Part shown: piece by piece, positions 16,341-25,051 of the stretch
Position numbering within the stretch: the stretch's first letter is position 1
How the letters are laid out: every line of letters starts with the position of its first letter
NCBI RefSeq assembly: GCF_003966735.1
Contig: NZ_AP017378.1
Coordinates: forward strand, 1-64,000
Direction of reading: 5' to 3'
Length of the DNA stretch: 64,000 bases
Origin: Desulfovibrio ferrophilus
GTDB taxonomy: Bacteria > Desulfobacterota > Desulfovibrionia > Desulfovibrionales > Desulfovibrionaceae
Notes under the pieces: generated by a model
The model's database searches: none
What the model saw: the letters and a program-made list of their open reading frames with translations, nothing else
What the model was told of the DNA's origin: nothing
Position numbers and translations under genes: made by a program

Positions 16341-16453
16341 TCCAGTTCCCCGGGAGTGTTGCTGGTCACCGCATAAGGGAGGGTAACCAGAAGCAGGAGT
16401 TCCCCAAGGTTACAAAGGAAATGACATTGATTGTAAAGAGAAAATCAGAAAAC

Positions 16454-16465
16454 GGTATATATACC
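16454..16465. repeat. Palindrome upstream of the RRM gene
   Basis: GGTATATATACC, a perfect 12-bp palindrome about 115 bp upstream of the RRM start. It could be an operator or part of a promoter; function not shown. Confidence 0.4.
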
Positions 16466-16500
16466 AATAAGGTATGGAATAGACAGCGCAGAGCTTGAGA

Positions 16501-16836
16501 TCAGGCTGCCTGTTTCAGCTGCCCGGAAATGCGGCGGTAGAGCGAGTTGTCCCGGCCTGCATGGTTCTCCACCAGAGGCAATGCCCGGCACAGATGGTCG
16601 TGGGAGGCGATGTTTTCGCCTCGCATCATCAGGATCAGAGCGATATTGCTGAGGACCTTGGCTTCGTGCAGGGGAGCCTTGATGCCCTGGGTCAGCAGCA
16701 GAGCCTGGTGGAGGGTAAACAGAGCATTGGCGTAGTTCCCGGCATTGGCTGCACGGATACCTTCGCGAGACAGGAGATGGAGCTTCATCATGGGCTTCAT
16801 GGGGCCTCCGTGATTGATCGGGGTTTCATGGGACAC
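16501..16836 (-). CDS. Small helical TPR-like protein
   Basis: 111 residues; start supported by GGGAGGTG on the minus strand (16841-16848). The sequence reads as paired amphipathic helices (GIRAANAGNYANALFTLHQAL, then HEAKVLSNIALILMMRGE and a third pair), like one to two tetratricopeptide repeats. No catalytic residues or signal peptide. Probably a protein-interaction module; partner unknown. Confidence 0.75.
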   Translation of the reverse strand: MSHETPINHGGPMKPMMKLHLLSREGIRAANAGNYANALFTLHQALLLTQGIKAPLHEAKVLSNIALILMMRGENIASHDHLCRALPLVENHAGRDNSLYRRISGQLKQAA

Positions 16837-16889
16837 CTCCCTACATTTAAAATAAGATGTCAGGGAGGAGGGTCAAGCGGGTTTGCTTG

Positions 16890-17165
16890 CTAACTGCGGT
16901 TCAGACATTCGCGCAGGCTGGATACGCCGCAGGAATGGGCCTGTTCGACCGGAATGTTGTTTTTCTTGGCGTGATTGATAACGTCGCGCCGGGCTGCATG
17001 GGACAGTTGGTTAGTGAACAGAATGATCAGACTGGCACTGCCCAGCTTGGGGGCAATACGGTTTTCCTTGCCCGTGAAGACCTTGAGCTTGACGCCTTCC
17101 CGCTTGGCCGCATTGATGTAATCCCTTTTGAGTCGGTCCATGCCGCCGATCACTGCTGCGCACAT
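16890..17165 (-). CDS. DUF2325-type small protein near a Fur box
   Basis: 91 residues. Start chosen at 17165 (MCAAVIGGMDRLKRDY) because GGAGG precedes it; the longer frame has no ribosome site. The sequence has the DUF2325 pattern: a GG.D...... N-terminus, ILFTNQLSHAARRDVINHAKK in the middle, and two C-terminal cysteines (HSCGVSSLRECL). Function of the family is not established. The Fur-type box at 17221-17235 lies 56 bp upstream of its start, pointing to iron control. Confidence 0.8.
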   Translation of the reverse strand: MCAAVIGGMDRLKRDYINAAKREGVKLKVFTGKENRIAPKLGSASLIILFTNQLSHAARRDVINHAKKNNIPVEQAHSCGVSSLRECLNRS

Positions 17166-17220
17166 GATGTCCTCCGATGTTATTCCCCGTTGGGAAGTGC
17201 TTGTTGAGTCTGTTTGTAGT

Positions 17221-17235
17221 TGAAAATGATTTTCA
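17221..17235. promoter_or_regulatory. Fur box between divergent genes
   Basis: TGAAAATGATTTTCA is a perfect 7-1-7 dyad, matching the Fur consensus TGATAATnATTATCA in 13 of 15 positions. It lies between the DUF2325 gene (start 17165, minus) and the EamA transporter gene (start 17319, plus), so it could repress either or both when iron is sufficient. Confidence 0.8.
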
Positions 17236-17318
17236 TTGTCAACTACAAAATAACAGGATCTGGCTGGGCATCGAGAATTTCTTGACGAGACCAACGCGAT
17301 GGGGGAGTGCTGACCGTC

Positions 17319-18212
17319 ATGGTCATCTATCTGAAACTCTTGGGCGCGGCGCTTTTATGGGGCGGAACCTTTTCTGCGGGGCGGGTGCTGGCCGGGCAAA
17401 TGGGCCCGTACACTGCGGCGTTCCTGCGTTTTGCCATTGCCTCTGTGTTGCTGGTTTGGCTGACCCTTCGTATCGAGGGGCGGCTGCCCCGACTGACTCC
17501 GAAGCTGACCCTGGCCGTGCTGCTGCTCGGCCTGACAGGGGTTTTCGGCTATAATTTGTGCTTCTTCACGGGATTGGCCACAGTGCATGCTGGCCGGGCG
17601 GCGGTCATTGTTGCCAGCAATCCCATCTTCATCGCTCTGGGCGCTGCCCTGTTCTTTGGTGAACCGTTGACCCGCAACAAGTTGCTGGGCATTGTGCTTT
17701 CGGTCACGGGCGCAGCCTGGGTCATCTCCAGAGGAGATCCGCTGACACTGCTTGCGGGGCATCTCAGCACTGGCGATCTCTGGATCATGGGGTGTGTGGC
17801 GAGTTGGGTCAGCTATTCGCTGATCGGCAAGGTTGTCATGGGACAGCTCAGCCCGCTGGCATCGGTGGCAATGTCCTGTGCTGCGGGGACCATTCTGCTG
17901 CTGCCTCCGGCCTTGAACGAAGGGCTTGCAGCCACGTTGCCGGGATTTTCGCTGACAGCCTGGGGCTGCCTGGCCTATCTGGGAGTGCTGGGTACTGTGG
18001 TGGGGTTCACGTGGTTCTACGAGGGGGTGCTGGCCATTGGTCCGTCCAAGGCCGGTGTCTTCATCAATTTTGTGCCAGTTTCGGCAGTGACCATCGGCTT
18101 CTTTGCTCTGGGCGAACCGGTGGATGCCTCACTGGCCCTGGGTGGCCTGCTTGTCATCACCGGAACGTGGTGCGCCAATCGCCCAGCCAGAATCAAGACT
18201 ACATCTCCATAA
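17319..18212 (+). CDS. EamA/DMT-family transporter
   Basis: 297 residues with about ten membrane helices in two EamA repeats, the usual drug/metabolite transporter size. Start at ATG 17319 (MVIYLKLLGAALLWGG, GGGGGAG upstream); a GTG at 17307 is an alternative with no spacing from the ribosome site. Family members export amino acids or metabolites. The Fur-type box about 85 bp upstream suggests possible iron regulation. Its last 14 bases overlap the convergent small gene at 18199-18405. Confidence 0.92.
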   Translation: MVIYLKLLGAALLWGGTFSAGRVLAGQMGPYTAAFLRFAIASVLLVWLTLRIEGRLPRLTPKLTLAVLLLGLTGVFGYNLCFFTGLATVHAGRAAVIVASNPIFIALGAALFFGEPLTRNKLLGIVLSVTGAAWVISRGDPLTLLAGHLSTGDLWIMGCVASWVSYSLIGKVVMGQLSPLASVAMSCAAGTILLLPPALNEGLAATLPGFSLTAWGCLAYLGVLGTVVGFTWFYEGVLAIGPSKAGVFINFVPVSAVTIGFFALGEPVDASLALGGLLVITGTWCANRPARIKTTSP

Positions 18213-18405
18213 CACTGACACCTTCAACGTGAATGTACGGAGCGGCGTGCTCGAGGTCGAACTGTGCCCGGGCTCTGCTCACGGCTTCATCACCGGTTTC
18301 GGTTTCCATATCATAGCTGATCATCTTTTCCGTTTCCGAGGGGTGCTTGCCTTCGGCTTCGGGGCTGACGTCGCGTGTCAGAATGAAGACTTTGAATTTT
18401 GCCAT
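18199..18405 (-). CDS. Small conserved-looking protein of unknown function
   Basis: 68 residues, MAKFKVFILTRDVSPEAEGK start, preceded by GGAGG (18413-18417 on the plus strand as CCTCC). It is acidic with no membrane helix or cysteine. I do not recognise the family. Its codon use looks like its neighbours. It overlaps the end of the convergent EamA gene by 14 bases. Confidence 0.72.
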   Translation of the reverse strand: MAKFKVFILTRDVSPEAEGKHPSETEKMISYDMETETGDEAVSRARAQFDLEHAAPYIHVEGVSVMEM

Positions 18406-18642
18406 GGGGAGTCCTCCAATGCGTAGTTTTCGCAATCCAAATACACCTCGCGTCGCGATTTCGTCAACAACCCAAGCGGTAGAAATGCCCGTTTTGCCTT
18501 GTCTTGCACGGGTAATTTCCGGATGCGGTCATCGCTCTATCATGCTGGGCATTGCTGCCGATATGACATATATTCTAGCGCCTGAAATTGAATGACTGTC
18601 GGTAGCCCCGGGAATGGCTCGGCATCATATTCTGGAGAGTGC

Positions 18643-20193
18643 ATGATCAATAGGTTTCTTTTGGTGGGAGCTCTTGTTTCGGCTCTGGCCGGGGCGGGTG
18701 TGGGACTGTTCCTTGCCTTGGGTGAAGGGGCTGCTGGAGGCGGTTGGGTCTGGCTGATTGTCATCCTGCCTCTGCTCTCAGTGGTCTTTGCTGTGCTCTA
18801 TGCCCTGTCCATGCGGCGCGGTCTTGAACGATTCGTACAGCATCTGCAGGCTCTCAATGACAACTCCAAGAGTTTCAGCTGCGCCTTGCCGGAAAGCCAT
18901 TGGCCTTTCGAGCGAATGGGGATGGCCTTTGCCGATGTCTGCTCCACCGTTGCCTGGTTGCTGTGCATCGGGAAGGGCTATTTGAAGATGCTTGATGCGG
19001 TTCCTGATCCGGTCTTTGCGGCGGATGAGGATTTCAAGATTCTGCATGCCAACAACGAGGTTGCGCGTCTGACCGGTGTGGATGTGCGCAAGATCAAAGG
19101 CATGGATTGCCGCGAGTTGTTCAATGCCGAGGTATACGCCACCTTGGAGCAGGCCAGGGATCTGCATGAATCCTTCGAGGGCGAGGTGATCGCCATGGAA
19201 GCTGCGGGAGTGCAGCGCTTCATCAAGCCCGTGGGGGATGTGCTCTACGATTGCCATGGTGACATGATTGGCTATCTCGTGGTGGCCAAGGATGTCACAG
19301 ACCTGGTCCGCAAGGAAGCTGAAATCAAGGAAAAGCTTGATCATCTGGTGCTTGTGGGCGGACGGATCAATGAGGCTTCGGCAGAGTTGTCTGGCTCTGC
19401 CGGAGAACTTGCCAGTCAGGTGCAGCAGGTTCAGGGCGGCAGTGAGCAGCAGAACACCCGGGTGCTTGAGACTTCCACGGCCATGGAGGAGATGAATGCC
19501 TCGGTGTTGGACGTGGCCCGGAATGCGGGCAACGCAGCCGAGAACGCCGAGGCTTCGCGCAACAAGGCCCAGGAAGGCACGGACATGGTCCTGACCATGG
19601 TCAAATCCATTGGCGACCTACGCACTGGTATTGATGGGCTTTCAACCTCCATGGGGGAATTGGGGCAGCGGGCCGAGGGGATCGGTAACATCATCGATGT
19701 CATCAGTGATATTGCAGACCAGACCAATCTTCTGGCCTTGAACGCTGCCATTGAGGCTGCCCGCGCAGGCGAGGCAGGTCGAGGGTTTGCCGTGGTGGCT
19801 GACGAGGTGCGCAAGCTGGCCGAGAAGACCATGACCGCTACCCATGAGGTGGAGCAGGCCGTGGCGGATATTCAGAATGGCACGCGGGAGAACGTGGGCC
19901 GGACCCGAAGTGCAGCTGAGGAGGCTGAGCGGATTACGGAGTTGGCCTCAGTATCGAGGGAGTATCTGACCCAGATTGTCGAGTTGGCGGAGACCACGGC
20001 AGAGCAGGTGCGTTCCATTGCCACTGCTGCCGAGGAACAATCGGCTTCCAGCGAAGAAATCAGCCTGGCCATGGATGACGTACAGCGAATTTCGGGAGAG
20101 ACCAATGCAGGGATGGCCCAGGCTGCTGAAGCTGTTTCGGAACTGACGGCATTGGCTGGACGCCTGAAGGAACTCGCCGATCAGGGGATATAG
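18643..20193 (+). CDS. Methyl-accepting chemotaxis protein with cytoplasmic PAS domain
   Basis: 516 residues. Two N-terminal membrane helices (about 5-28 and 34-56) with almost no periplasmic loop, then a PAS domain (about 110-220, [22 protein letters not shown]), and the signalling coiled-coil with the conserved hairpin tip around [19 protein letters not shown]. Start at 18643 follows CTGGAGAG. A receptor of this type senses an internal or membrane-linked signal such as redox or energy state and controls CheA. No HAMP domain and no C-terminal CheR-binding pentapeptide are visible. Confidence 0.94.
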   Translation: MINRFLLVGALVSALAGAGVGLFLALGEGAAGGGWVWLIVILPLLSVVFAVLYALSMRRGLERFVQHLQALNDNSKSFSCALPESHWPFERMGMAFADVCSTVAWLLCIGKGYLKMLDAVPDPVFAADEDFKILHANNEVARLTGVDVRKIKGMDCRELFNAEVYATLEQARDLHESFEGEVIAMEAAGVQRFIKPVGDVLYDCHGDMIGYLVVAKDVTDLVRKEAEIKEKLDHLVLVGGRINEASAELSGSAGELASQVQQVQGGSEQQNTRVLETSTAMEEMNASVLDVARNAGNAAENAEASRNKAQEGTDMVLTMVKSIGDLRTGIDGLSTSMGELGQRAEGIGNIIDVISDIADQTNLLALNAAIEAARAGEAGRGFAVVADEVRKLAEKTMTATHEVEQAVADIQNGTRENVGRTRSAAEEAERITELASVSREYLTQIVELAETTAEQVRSIATAAEEQSASSEEISLAMDDVQRISGETNAGMAQAAEAVSELTALAGRLKELADQGI

Positions 20194-20222
20194 ATTTCGA
20201 CTGCCAGAGGGCAGGAAGAGAC

Positions 20223-20255
20223 AAGGCCCGGAGCGCAACGCTCCGGGCCTTGTTG
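20223..20255. terminator. Bidirectional terminator between convergent genes
   Basis: Stem AAGGCCCGGAGCG/CGCTCCGGGCCTT (20223-20235 with 20239-20251), loop CAA, T-rich on the plus side. Confidence 0.9.
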
Positions 20256-20261
20256 TTTGGT

Positions 20262-21026
20262 CTAGTCATTGAGAATCCTGTCTGCAACATTGAAATTGTC
20301 GCCGGTTCTGGAATAGGTCATGAGCCGTGTTTCCGGCATGTCGATGCCGGAAGCTGCGGATGCAACGCCCGTTGGGTTTCCAAAGTCATGGGTGGGGACC
20401 AAGACCTTGGGTCGAACCGTGCGCGCGAAACGCTCGAATCCCGCCAGGTTGGGGAGTCGCAGGTCACAGTCTGTGAAGGCCAGATCCGGCTCAAAGGCCC
20501 GTACGGCATCCAGGCTGCGCCCGAAGAAGGCCCTGGTGTGTGCGTTCCCGGTTTCATCTGCCTCGGGCCAGACCCATTCGGCAAGGTCACCTCCGTAATA
20601 CAGCCGCAGTCCCTCGACGCGGATGAAGAATGCAACCCCGAGGTCGTTACTTTCCAGAGCTGAGACGGTCAGCTCGCCAGCCGAGTAGATATCACCTGGT
20701 ACACCCCCGGCGGGATCGTCTCCGGGTTCCACCACGATAGCTCCGGGCAGGTCCAGTTCCGGAATCATGTCCGGGACATCGTAGGACAGGAAGTAGGTTG
20801 TACTGGCGGCGCTCCGAGAAGCAATATCAATGATTTCAGCGGAGCAGTGGTCGGCATGACTGTGCGAGAAGAAGATGGAAGCTTCACGACCTGTCAGGGT
20901 TTTGCTGACGACGTCGGCCGCCTCGGCATTGCGGTGTTCCTGGTCGGGAAAGTCGAAGACCAAAGCCCGGTTGTCCAGGGTGACACAGAAGCAGTTGTGA
21001 TAGACATAGGTCACGGTCAGGTCCAT
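20262..21026 (-). CDS. Metallo-beta-lactamase-fold hydrolase
   Basis: 254 residues. The zinc motif HSHADH (HxHxDH) is present, preceded by VYHNCFCVTLDNRALVFDF and followed by YYGGDLAEW and a late metal-binding region VLVPTHDFG. It resembles small UlaG-like or beta-lactamase-fold hydrolases. Substrate unknown. Convergent with the chemoreceptor gene. Confidence 0.88.
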   Translation of the reverse strand: MDLTVTYVYHNCFCVTLDNRALVFDFPDQEHRNAEAADVVSKTLTGREASIFFSHSHADHCSAEIIDIASRSAASTTYFLSYDVPDMIPELDLPGAIVVEPGDDPAGGVPGDIYSAGELTVSALESNDLGVAFFIRVEGLRLYYGGDLAEWVWPEADETGNAHTRAFFGRSLDAVRAFEPDLAFTDCDLRLPNLAGFERFARTVRPKVLVPTHDFGNPTGVASAASGIDMPETRLMTYSRTGDNFNVADRILND

Positions 21027-21228
21027 GCTCCGCCCCTCCTTGGAGTTCAGAGTATACCCAGGGGGCGGTTTCCTTCAAGGTGGAGATGATCGGATTTACT
21101 CCGCTCCTTGAATCTGGCAGTATAATCGATGATTGGATCGATGCGTCGGGCGAAGTCGCGGTGGAGTTTTTTATCCACGGTTTCGGCCCATTGATTATAT
21201 GTTTCAACGCTCAACAGGATTGGCAACC

Positions 21229-22287
21229 ATGCCCAACAAAATGAATTTCGGATTATTCAAGGATAAGCCCGGCCAGCCCAATGGGCGCACGGTCGCCGTG
21301 GCAGGGGCCGGCCCCTCCGGGTTGGTGGCTGCGGGCTATTTGGCCTGCCAGGGGTATCACGTTGAAGTCTTCGATAAGATGCCCAAAGCGGGTGGCCTGC
21401 TGTATTTCGGTATCCCGGATTTTCGGTTGCCCGTGCATCGGACCGAGGCCGCAGCCAAGCTCCTTGAGGAGCAATATGGCGTGGTGTTCAATCTGCGCAC
21501 CAAGATCGTAGGCGACCCTGGTGAACCTCACGACGAGGGTGATGATTTCGAGCACGAGGCGGTGCACCTTGACGAGTTGCGAAAACGCTTTGATGCGGTA
21601 CTGCTGTGTACCGGTTCCTGGCGATCGCGGCGCATGGGCATCCCCGGTGAGGATTTGGCGGGTGTGCTTTCGGGGCTGGAATATCTGTTCCCGCTGCGCG
21701 GTGCCACCTGCTCGGGTGAGGTCTGCATCTCCAAGGCTTCGGCCAAGAACGTGGTGGTCATTGGCGCTGGTCTGTCTGCCGTGGACGCCGCAGACTGCGC
21801 CTTGCGCAACGGAGCCAGGAAGGTGACGATGCTGTACCGTCGCACCGTGAATGAGGCCCCGTCAGGGCCATATGAAATTTCTCTGTTGCAGGATCGGGGG
21901 ATGGTCTGGAAGGAACTGGCCGTGCCGGTCAAAATCCTGGGTGAAAAGATGGTGGAAGGCGTGGAATATCTGCAATGCACACTGGGCGAACCCGACGAGT
22001 CCGGGCGCCGTTGCCCGTTGCCGCAGGATGGCTCCAACAAGGAGTTGAAAGCCGACATGGTCATTAGCGCGGTGGGCGAGTTGCCGACGCTGCCCCAGGC
22101 CGACAAGCTGGACCTGTGGAAGGTGCGCAAGGGAGCCACAAGCTGGCCGCGCATGAGCCTGGTGGACGGTGTGTTTTTGGCTGGAGATGCCCTGACCGGG
22201 CCAAGCAAGATTGGCTGGGCCATTACCGGCGGGCTTGAAGCTGCCAAATCCATCGAGGAATGGCTGGATTATACCCAGCGTGGATAG
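21229..22287 (+). CDS. GltD-like NAD(P)-dependent flavoprotein oxidoreductase
   Basis: 352 residues; ATG at 21229 with AGGA upstream, the longer frame lacking a ribosome site. FAD-binding GAGPSG (26-31), a GGLLYFGIPDFRLP segment typical of glutamate synthase small subunits, and a second nucleotide fold VVVIGAGLSAVDAAD. The N-terminal Fe-S domain of GltD is absent; it is supplied separately by the four-cluster ferredoxin encoded 16 bp downstream. Together they likely move electrons between NAD(P)H and ferredoxin or a partner enzyme. It is not a complete glutamate synthase as no large subunit is nearby. Confidence 0.9.
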   Translation: MPNKMNFGLFKDKPGQPNGRTVAVAGAGPSGLVAAGYLACQGYHVEVFDKMPKAGGLLYFGIPDFRLPVHRTEAAAKLLEEQYGVVFNLRTKIVGDPGEPHDEGDDFEHEAVHLDELRKRFDAVLLCTGSWRSRRMGIPGEDLAGVLSGLEYLFPLRGATCSGEVCISKASAKNVVVIGAGLSAVDAADCALRNGARKVTMLYRRTVNEAPSGPYEISLLQDRGMVWKELAVPVKILGEKMVEGVEYLQCTLGEPDESGRRCPLPQDGSNKELKADMVISAVGELPTLPQADKLDLWKVRKGATSWPRMSLVDGVFLAGDALTGPSKIGWAITGGLEAAKSIEEWLDYTQRG

Positions 22288-22303
22288 ACCACAGGAGACG
22301 CCA

Positions 22304-22837
22304 ATGTCAGACACGAACAATATAGGTTCCCAAAAGACTAAATGGGTGGATTACAGCAAGTGCATCGGGTGTGAATCCTGCGAGGCCATTTGTAAGTTTT
22401 TATACGGATTGCCACGCATTCAGATGACCGAGACCGACGATGGTCTGGCGTTCCCGCTGTATTGCCACCACTGTGAGCACCCAATGTGTGCCAAGGCCTG
22501 CCCCGTTGGGGCCATCACCAAGGATGAAGAGTCTGGGGTGGTGTCGCATGACCCGACCGTGTGTCGTGGCTGCAAGGCCATGAAGTGTATGACGGCCTGT
22601 CCTTTCGGGGCGATTTATCATGCCGGAGGTGTCGTGCCGGTGACCAAGTGTGACCTCTGTCGTGGTCGCGAACGCATCGGCCTGGGACCGGCCTGCATGC
22701 AGATCTGTCCGGCCGAGGCTATTCACTTCCTGACTCGTGATGAGTTGACACAGATGCGAACCACAGTGTCCTCTGCCTCGCAGAAGCTGGTCATGAAGCA
22801 GATCAGGCAGATGCGTGAGGAACGCAAGAAGGGTTGA
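22304..22837 (+). CDS. Four-cluster [4Fe-4S] ferredoxin subunit (HycB/CooF/DmsB-like)
   Basis: 177 residues; start after AGGAGA. Four cysteine sets are visible: CIGCESCEAIC, CHHCEHPMCAKACP, CRGCKAMKCMTACP, and CDLC with a later CMQICP. This is the layout of electron-transfer subunits of DMSO reductase-like and hydrogenase-linked enzymes. Directly downstream of the GltD-like gene, so the two probably form one electron-transfer unit. No transport signal, so cytoplasmic. The electron donor is unknown. Confidence 0.92.
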   Translation: MSDTNNIGSQKTKWVDYSKCIGCESCEAICKFLYGLPRIQMTETDDGLAFPLYCHHCEHPMCAKACPVGAITKDEESGVVSHDPTVCRGCKAMKCMTACPFGAIYHAGGVVPVTKCDLCRGRERIGLGPACMQICPAEAIHFLTRDELTQMRTTVSSASQKLVMKQIRQMREERKKG

Positions 22838-22866
22838 TTGGTGATTCTTGACGGATAATGACAGGT

Positions 22867-22897
22867 CCGGCTCCGCAAGGCGGAGCCGGGCTTTTTT
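22867..22897 (+). terminator. Terminator between the ferredoxin gene and the thiamine-binding gene
   Basis: Stem CCGGCTCCGC/GCGGAGCCGG (22867-22876 with 22880-22889), loop AAG, then CTTTTTT. The ribosome site of the next gene (AGGAG 22901-22905) begins four bases past the T run, so the hairpin could also attenuate that gene. Confidence 0.88.
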
Positions 22898-22911
22898 ACA
22901 AGGAGTGGCAA

Positions 22912-23211
22912 ATGAGTTTGATTCTTGAAATGGCGATTTTTCCCATGGACAAGGGCATGAGCGTCAGCCCCTACGTGGCCCGTGCCCTGAAGATCATCCG
23001 GGACAGTGGCCTGGAGTACCGGCTGGGGCCCATGGGTACTTGTATTGAAGGGCGCTGGGCAGAAGTCATGGCTGTGGCTGAAGGTTGCTTGAAAGAACTG
23101 CAGCAGGATTCCGACAGGATCTATCTGAATATGAAGGTGGACTGGCGGCGTGGCGGAAGTGGTCGACTGGATGCGAAACCGGATTCTGTGCTGGATAAGC
23201 TCGGGGATTGA
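22912..23211 (+). CDS. MTH1187/YkoF-like thiamine-binding family protein
   Basis: 99 residues, typical for the UPF0045/MTH1187 family. Recognisable features are EMAIFPMDKGMSVSPYVARAL, the LGPMGTCIEG turn, and a C-terminal RIYLNMKVDWRRG segment. Members bind thiamine or related pyrimidines; no enzymatic role is established. Start at 22912 follows AGGAG. Confidence 0.87.
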   Translation: MSLILEMAIFPMDKGMSVSPYVARALKIIRDSGLEYRLGPMGTCIEGRWAEVMAVAEGCLKELQQDSDRIYLNMKVDWRRGGSGRLDAKPDSVLDKLGD

Positions 23212-23223
23212 TTGCGTATAGGG

Positions 23224-23616
23224 TCAAACGATCTTGTTTAGGATTCCAGGTGGATCATCCGGTTCTGCGGGCAAGGAAGGTTTGGCCTGAGTGCTCACCT
23301 GCCGAATTGCCGAAGCATTGTTCCTGCTGGGTGGCACGGTGAGATCGACGTTGACCACTGTGCGATGCATGACTGGAGCATTGGAAAATGGCACCGGAGG
23401 GCTGGAATTTCCGTTGCCGTTGCCGTTGCCGTTGCCTTCACCGTTACCGTTGCCGCCGATGGCGAGTTTGGTCGTCAACTCACTGCCCAAGTCCCCGGCG
23501 ATGAGGTCGTCCAGACAATAGTCTCCTTCCTCGGTCGTCCAACGGACTTCGACCAAGGGCTTGTCACGGTAGCGGCCCGTGCACTTGGTGCGGCGGAATC
23601 GGAATTTCATCCCCAT
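23224..23616 (-). CDS. Unknown protein with a Gly-Asn repeat linker
   Basis: 130 residues. The N-terminal 45 residues (MGMKFRFRRTKCTGRYRDK onward) look like a compact basic-then-acidic domain, followed by a low-complexity (Gly-Asn)n linker of about 18 residues and a Pro/Val-rich tail. A minus-strand AGGGGA precedes the start. I do not recognise the family. The linker is encoded by a run of CCGTTG-type hexamers on the plus strand. Confidence 0.62.
   Translation of the reverse strand: MGMKFRFRRTKCTGRYRDKPLVEVRWTTEEGDYCLDDLIAGDLGSELTTKLAIGGNGNGEGNGNGNGNGNSSPPVPFSNAPVMHRTVVNVDLTVPPSRNNASAIRQVSTQAKPSLPAEPDDPPGILNKIV
23411..23454. repeat. Hexamer simple-sequence repeat coding for Gly-Asn
   Basis: About seven copies of CCGTTG-like hexamers (with CCTTCA and CCGTTA variants). 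Length changes by unit would add or remove Gly-Asn pairs without a frameshift. Confidence 0.8.
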
Positions 23617-23844
23617 ACGTTCCCCTGAAACGCCTGCGGACCGGCTTTGGAAGTCGGTCCAGCTCTCCCTCAGGCATTGTCGGGATAACCGGATGAGGTC
23701 TCCCGATTATTCTTGATTACGCTTGGGAATGCCCGCCGGTCAAGGCTTTTCGAGGTTTCAAACATCCCGGCGGGTTAGCCTTGCGGGTTGTGCGCCCAAG
23801 AAATGGGCAGACAAGCCGTCCCACCCCGGTGTAGGGTGCCGCCC

Positions 23845-25017
23845 ATGCCGATAGCTCCTCAAAAACTGCATCTCGATCGTAATCTGCACATCCTGTTCGG
23901 CGTGACTCTCATCGTCGTCATGGGGGTGTCCAGCATTGCTCCTGCTTTTCCGCCCATCATGGAAGCCTTTGGCCTGACAGCCACCAAGGTCGCCTGGCTG
24001 GTGACCGCTTTCACCCTGCCCGGGGTGTTCCTGACTCCTGTGTTCGGCATTCTGGCTGATCGCCATGGGCGCAAGAAGGTTCTTGTTCCCGCCTTGGTCT
24101 GTTTTGGTATATTCGGCGCCGCCTGTACCCTGGCAGATAGCTTTGCCATGCTGGTGGGCCTCAGGTTCCTGCAGGGCGTGGGCGCGGCATCGCTCGGTGC
24201 ATTGAACATGACCATCATCAGCGATCTGTATTCCGGCAATCAGCGTACTCAGGCCCTGGGCTACAATGCGGGGATGCTGTCACTGGGCACCACGCTATTC
24301 CCGCTGCTGGGTGGAATCCTGGCCCAGTTCGGCTGGCGTTGGCCATTCTTGCTGCCTCTTCTGGCTTTGCCATTGGCTCTGGCGGTGCTGATTCGTTTGC
24401 AGTGCCCGGAGCCTGATCGCGATGTGGATTTTATGGAGTACATGCGGTTGGCTTTGAAACGGGCTTCCGGTTCGCGCGCTCTGGCTTTGTTCGCCACAAC
24501 GGCGGTGACCTTCATTATTCTGTATGGAGTGCTGATCTCTTTTCTGCCCGTGTACCTTGCCGAGACCTTTGACGCCGAGCCTTGGGCCATTGGTATGATC
24601 TTCGCTTCCACAAGTCTGGCTACGGCGATCATGTCTACCCAATTGGGGAGATTGGCTCGCGTGGTACCTCCTTCCGGTCTGCTGGTGGCCGCTTTTGTGC
24701 TGTACGCAGTGAGTGCAGTACTGATTCCCCTGATGCCGAGCTTGTGGTGGGTCCTGCTGCCCATCATGATTTTCGGTGTGGCTCAGGGGTTGAATATCCC
24801 CTGCGTGCAGACGTTGTTGGCGGACTTGGCACCCATGGAACAGCGCGGGGCGTTCATGGCCCTGAATGGGACGGTGCTGCGTGTGGGGCAGACCCTGGGA
24901 CCGGTGGTCATGGGTACGTCTTATGCCGTCGCAGGTTACTGGGGGGTGTTTATCACGGGCGCTGTGCTGGCCCTAAGCGTGTGTGTGCTGGTGCTGCTGA
25001 CCTTGCGCGAGGGGTAG
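23845..25017 (+). CDS. Major facilitator superfamily transporter
   Basis: 390 residues with 12 predicted helices. The motif A between helices 2 and 3 reads GILADRHGRKK, and the proline-rich PPIMEAFGLTATKVAWLVTAF and GMLSLGTTLFPLLGG regions resemble Bcr/CflA-type or multidrug exporters. Start at 23845 (MPIAPQKLHLDRN) after GGGTG; longer frame not supported. Likely proton-driven efflux, substrate unknown. Confidence 0.92.
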   Translation: MPIAPQKLHLDRNLHILFGVTLIVVMGVSSIAPAFPPIMEAFGLTATKVAWLVTAFTLPGVFLTPVFGILADRHGRKKVLVPALVCFGIFGAACTLADSFAMLVGLRFLQGVGAASLGALNMTIISDLYSGNQRTQALGYNAGMLSLGTTLFPLLGGILAQFGWRWPFLLPLLALPLALAVLIRLQCPEPDRDVDFMEYMRLALKRASGSRALALFATTAVTFIILYGVLISFLPVYLAETFDAEPWAIGMIFASTSLATAIMSTQLGRLARVVPPSGLLVAAFVLYAVSAVLIPLMPSLWWVLLPIMIFGVAQGLNIPCVQTLLADLAPMEQRGAFMALNGTVLRVGQTLGPVVMGTSYAVAGYWGVFITGAVLALSVCVLVLLTLREG

Positions 25018-25051
25018 ACGATCCGCTCGTGGGCACCTGCCTGTTATTCTT

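Noticed and set aside
15234-16376. 380-residue plus-strand frame opposite dctP
   Set aside because: Shadow; the minus-strand dctP and RRM genes have clear family motifs.
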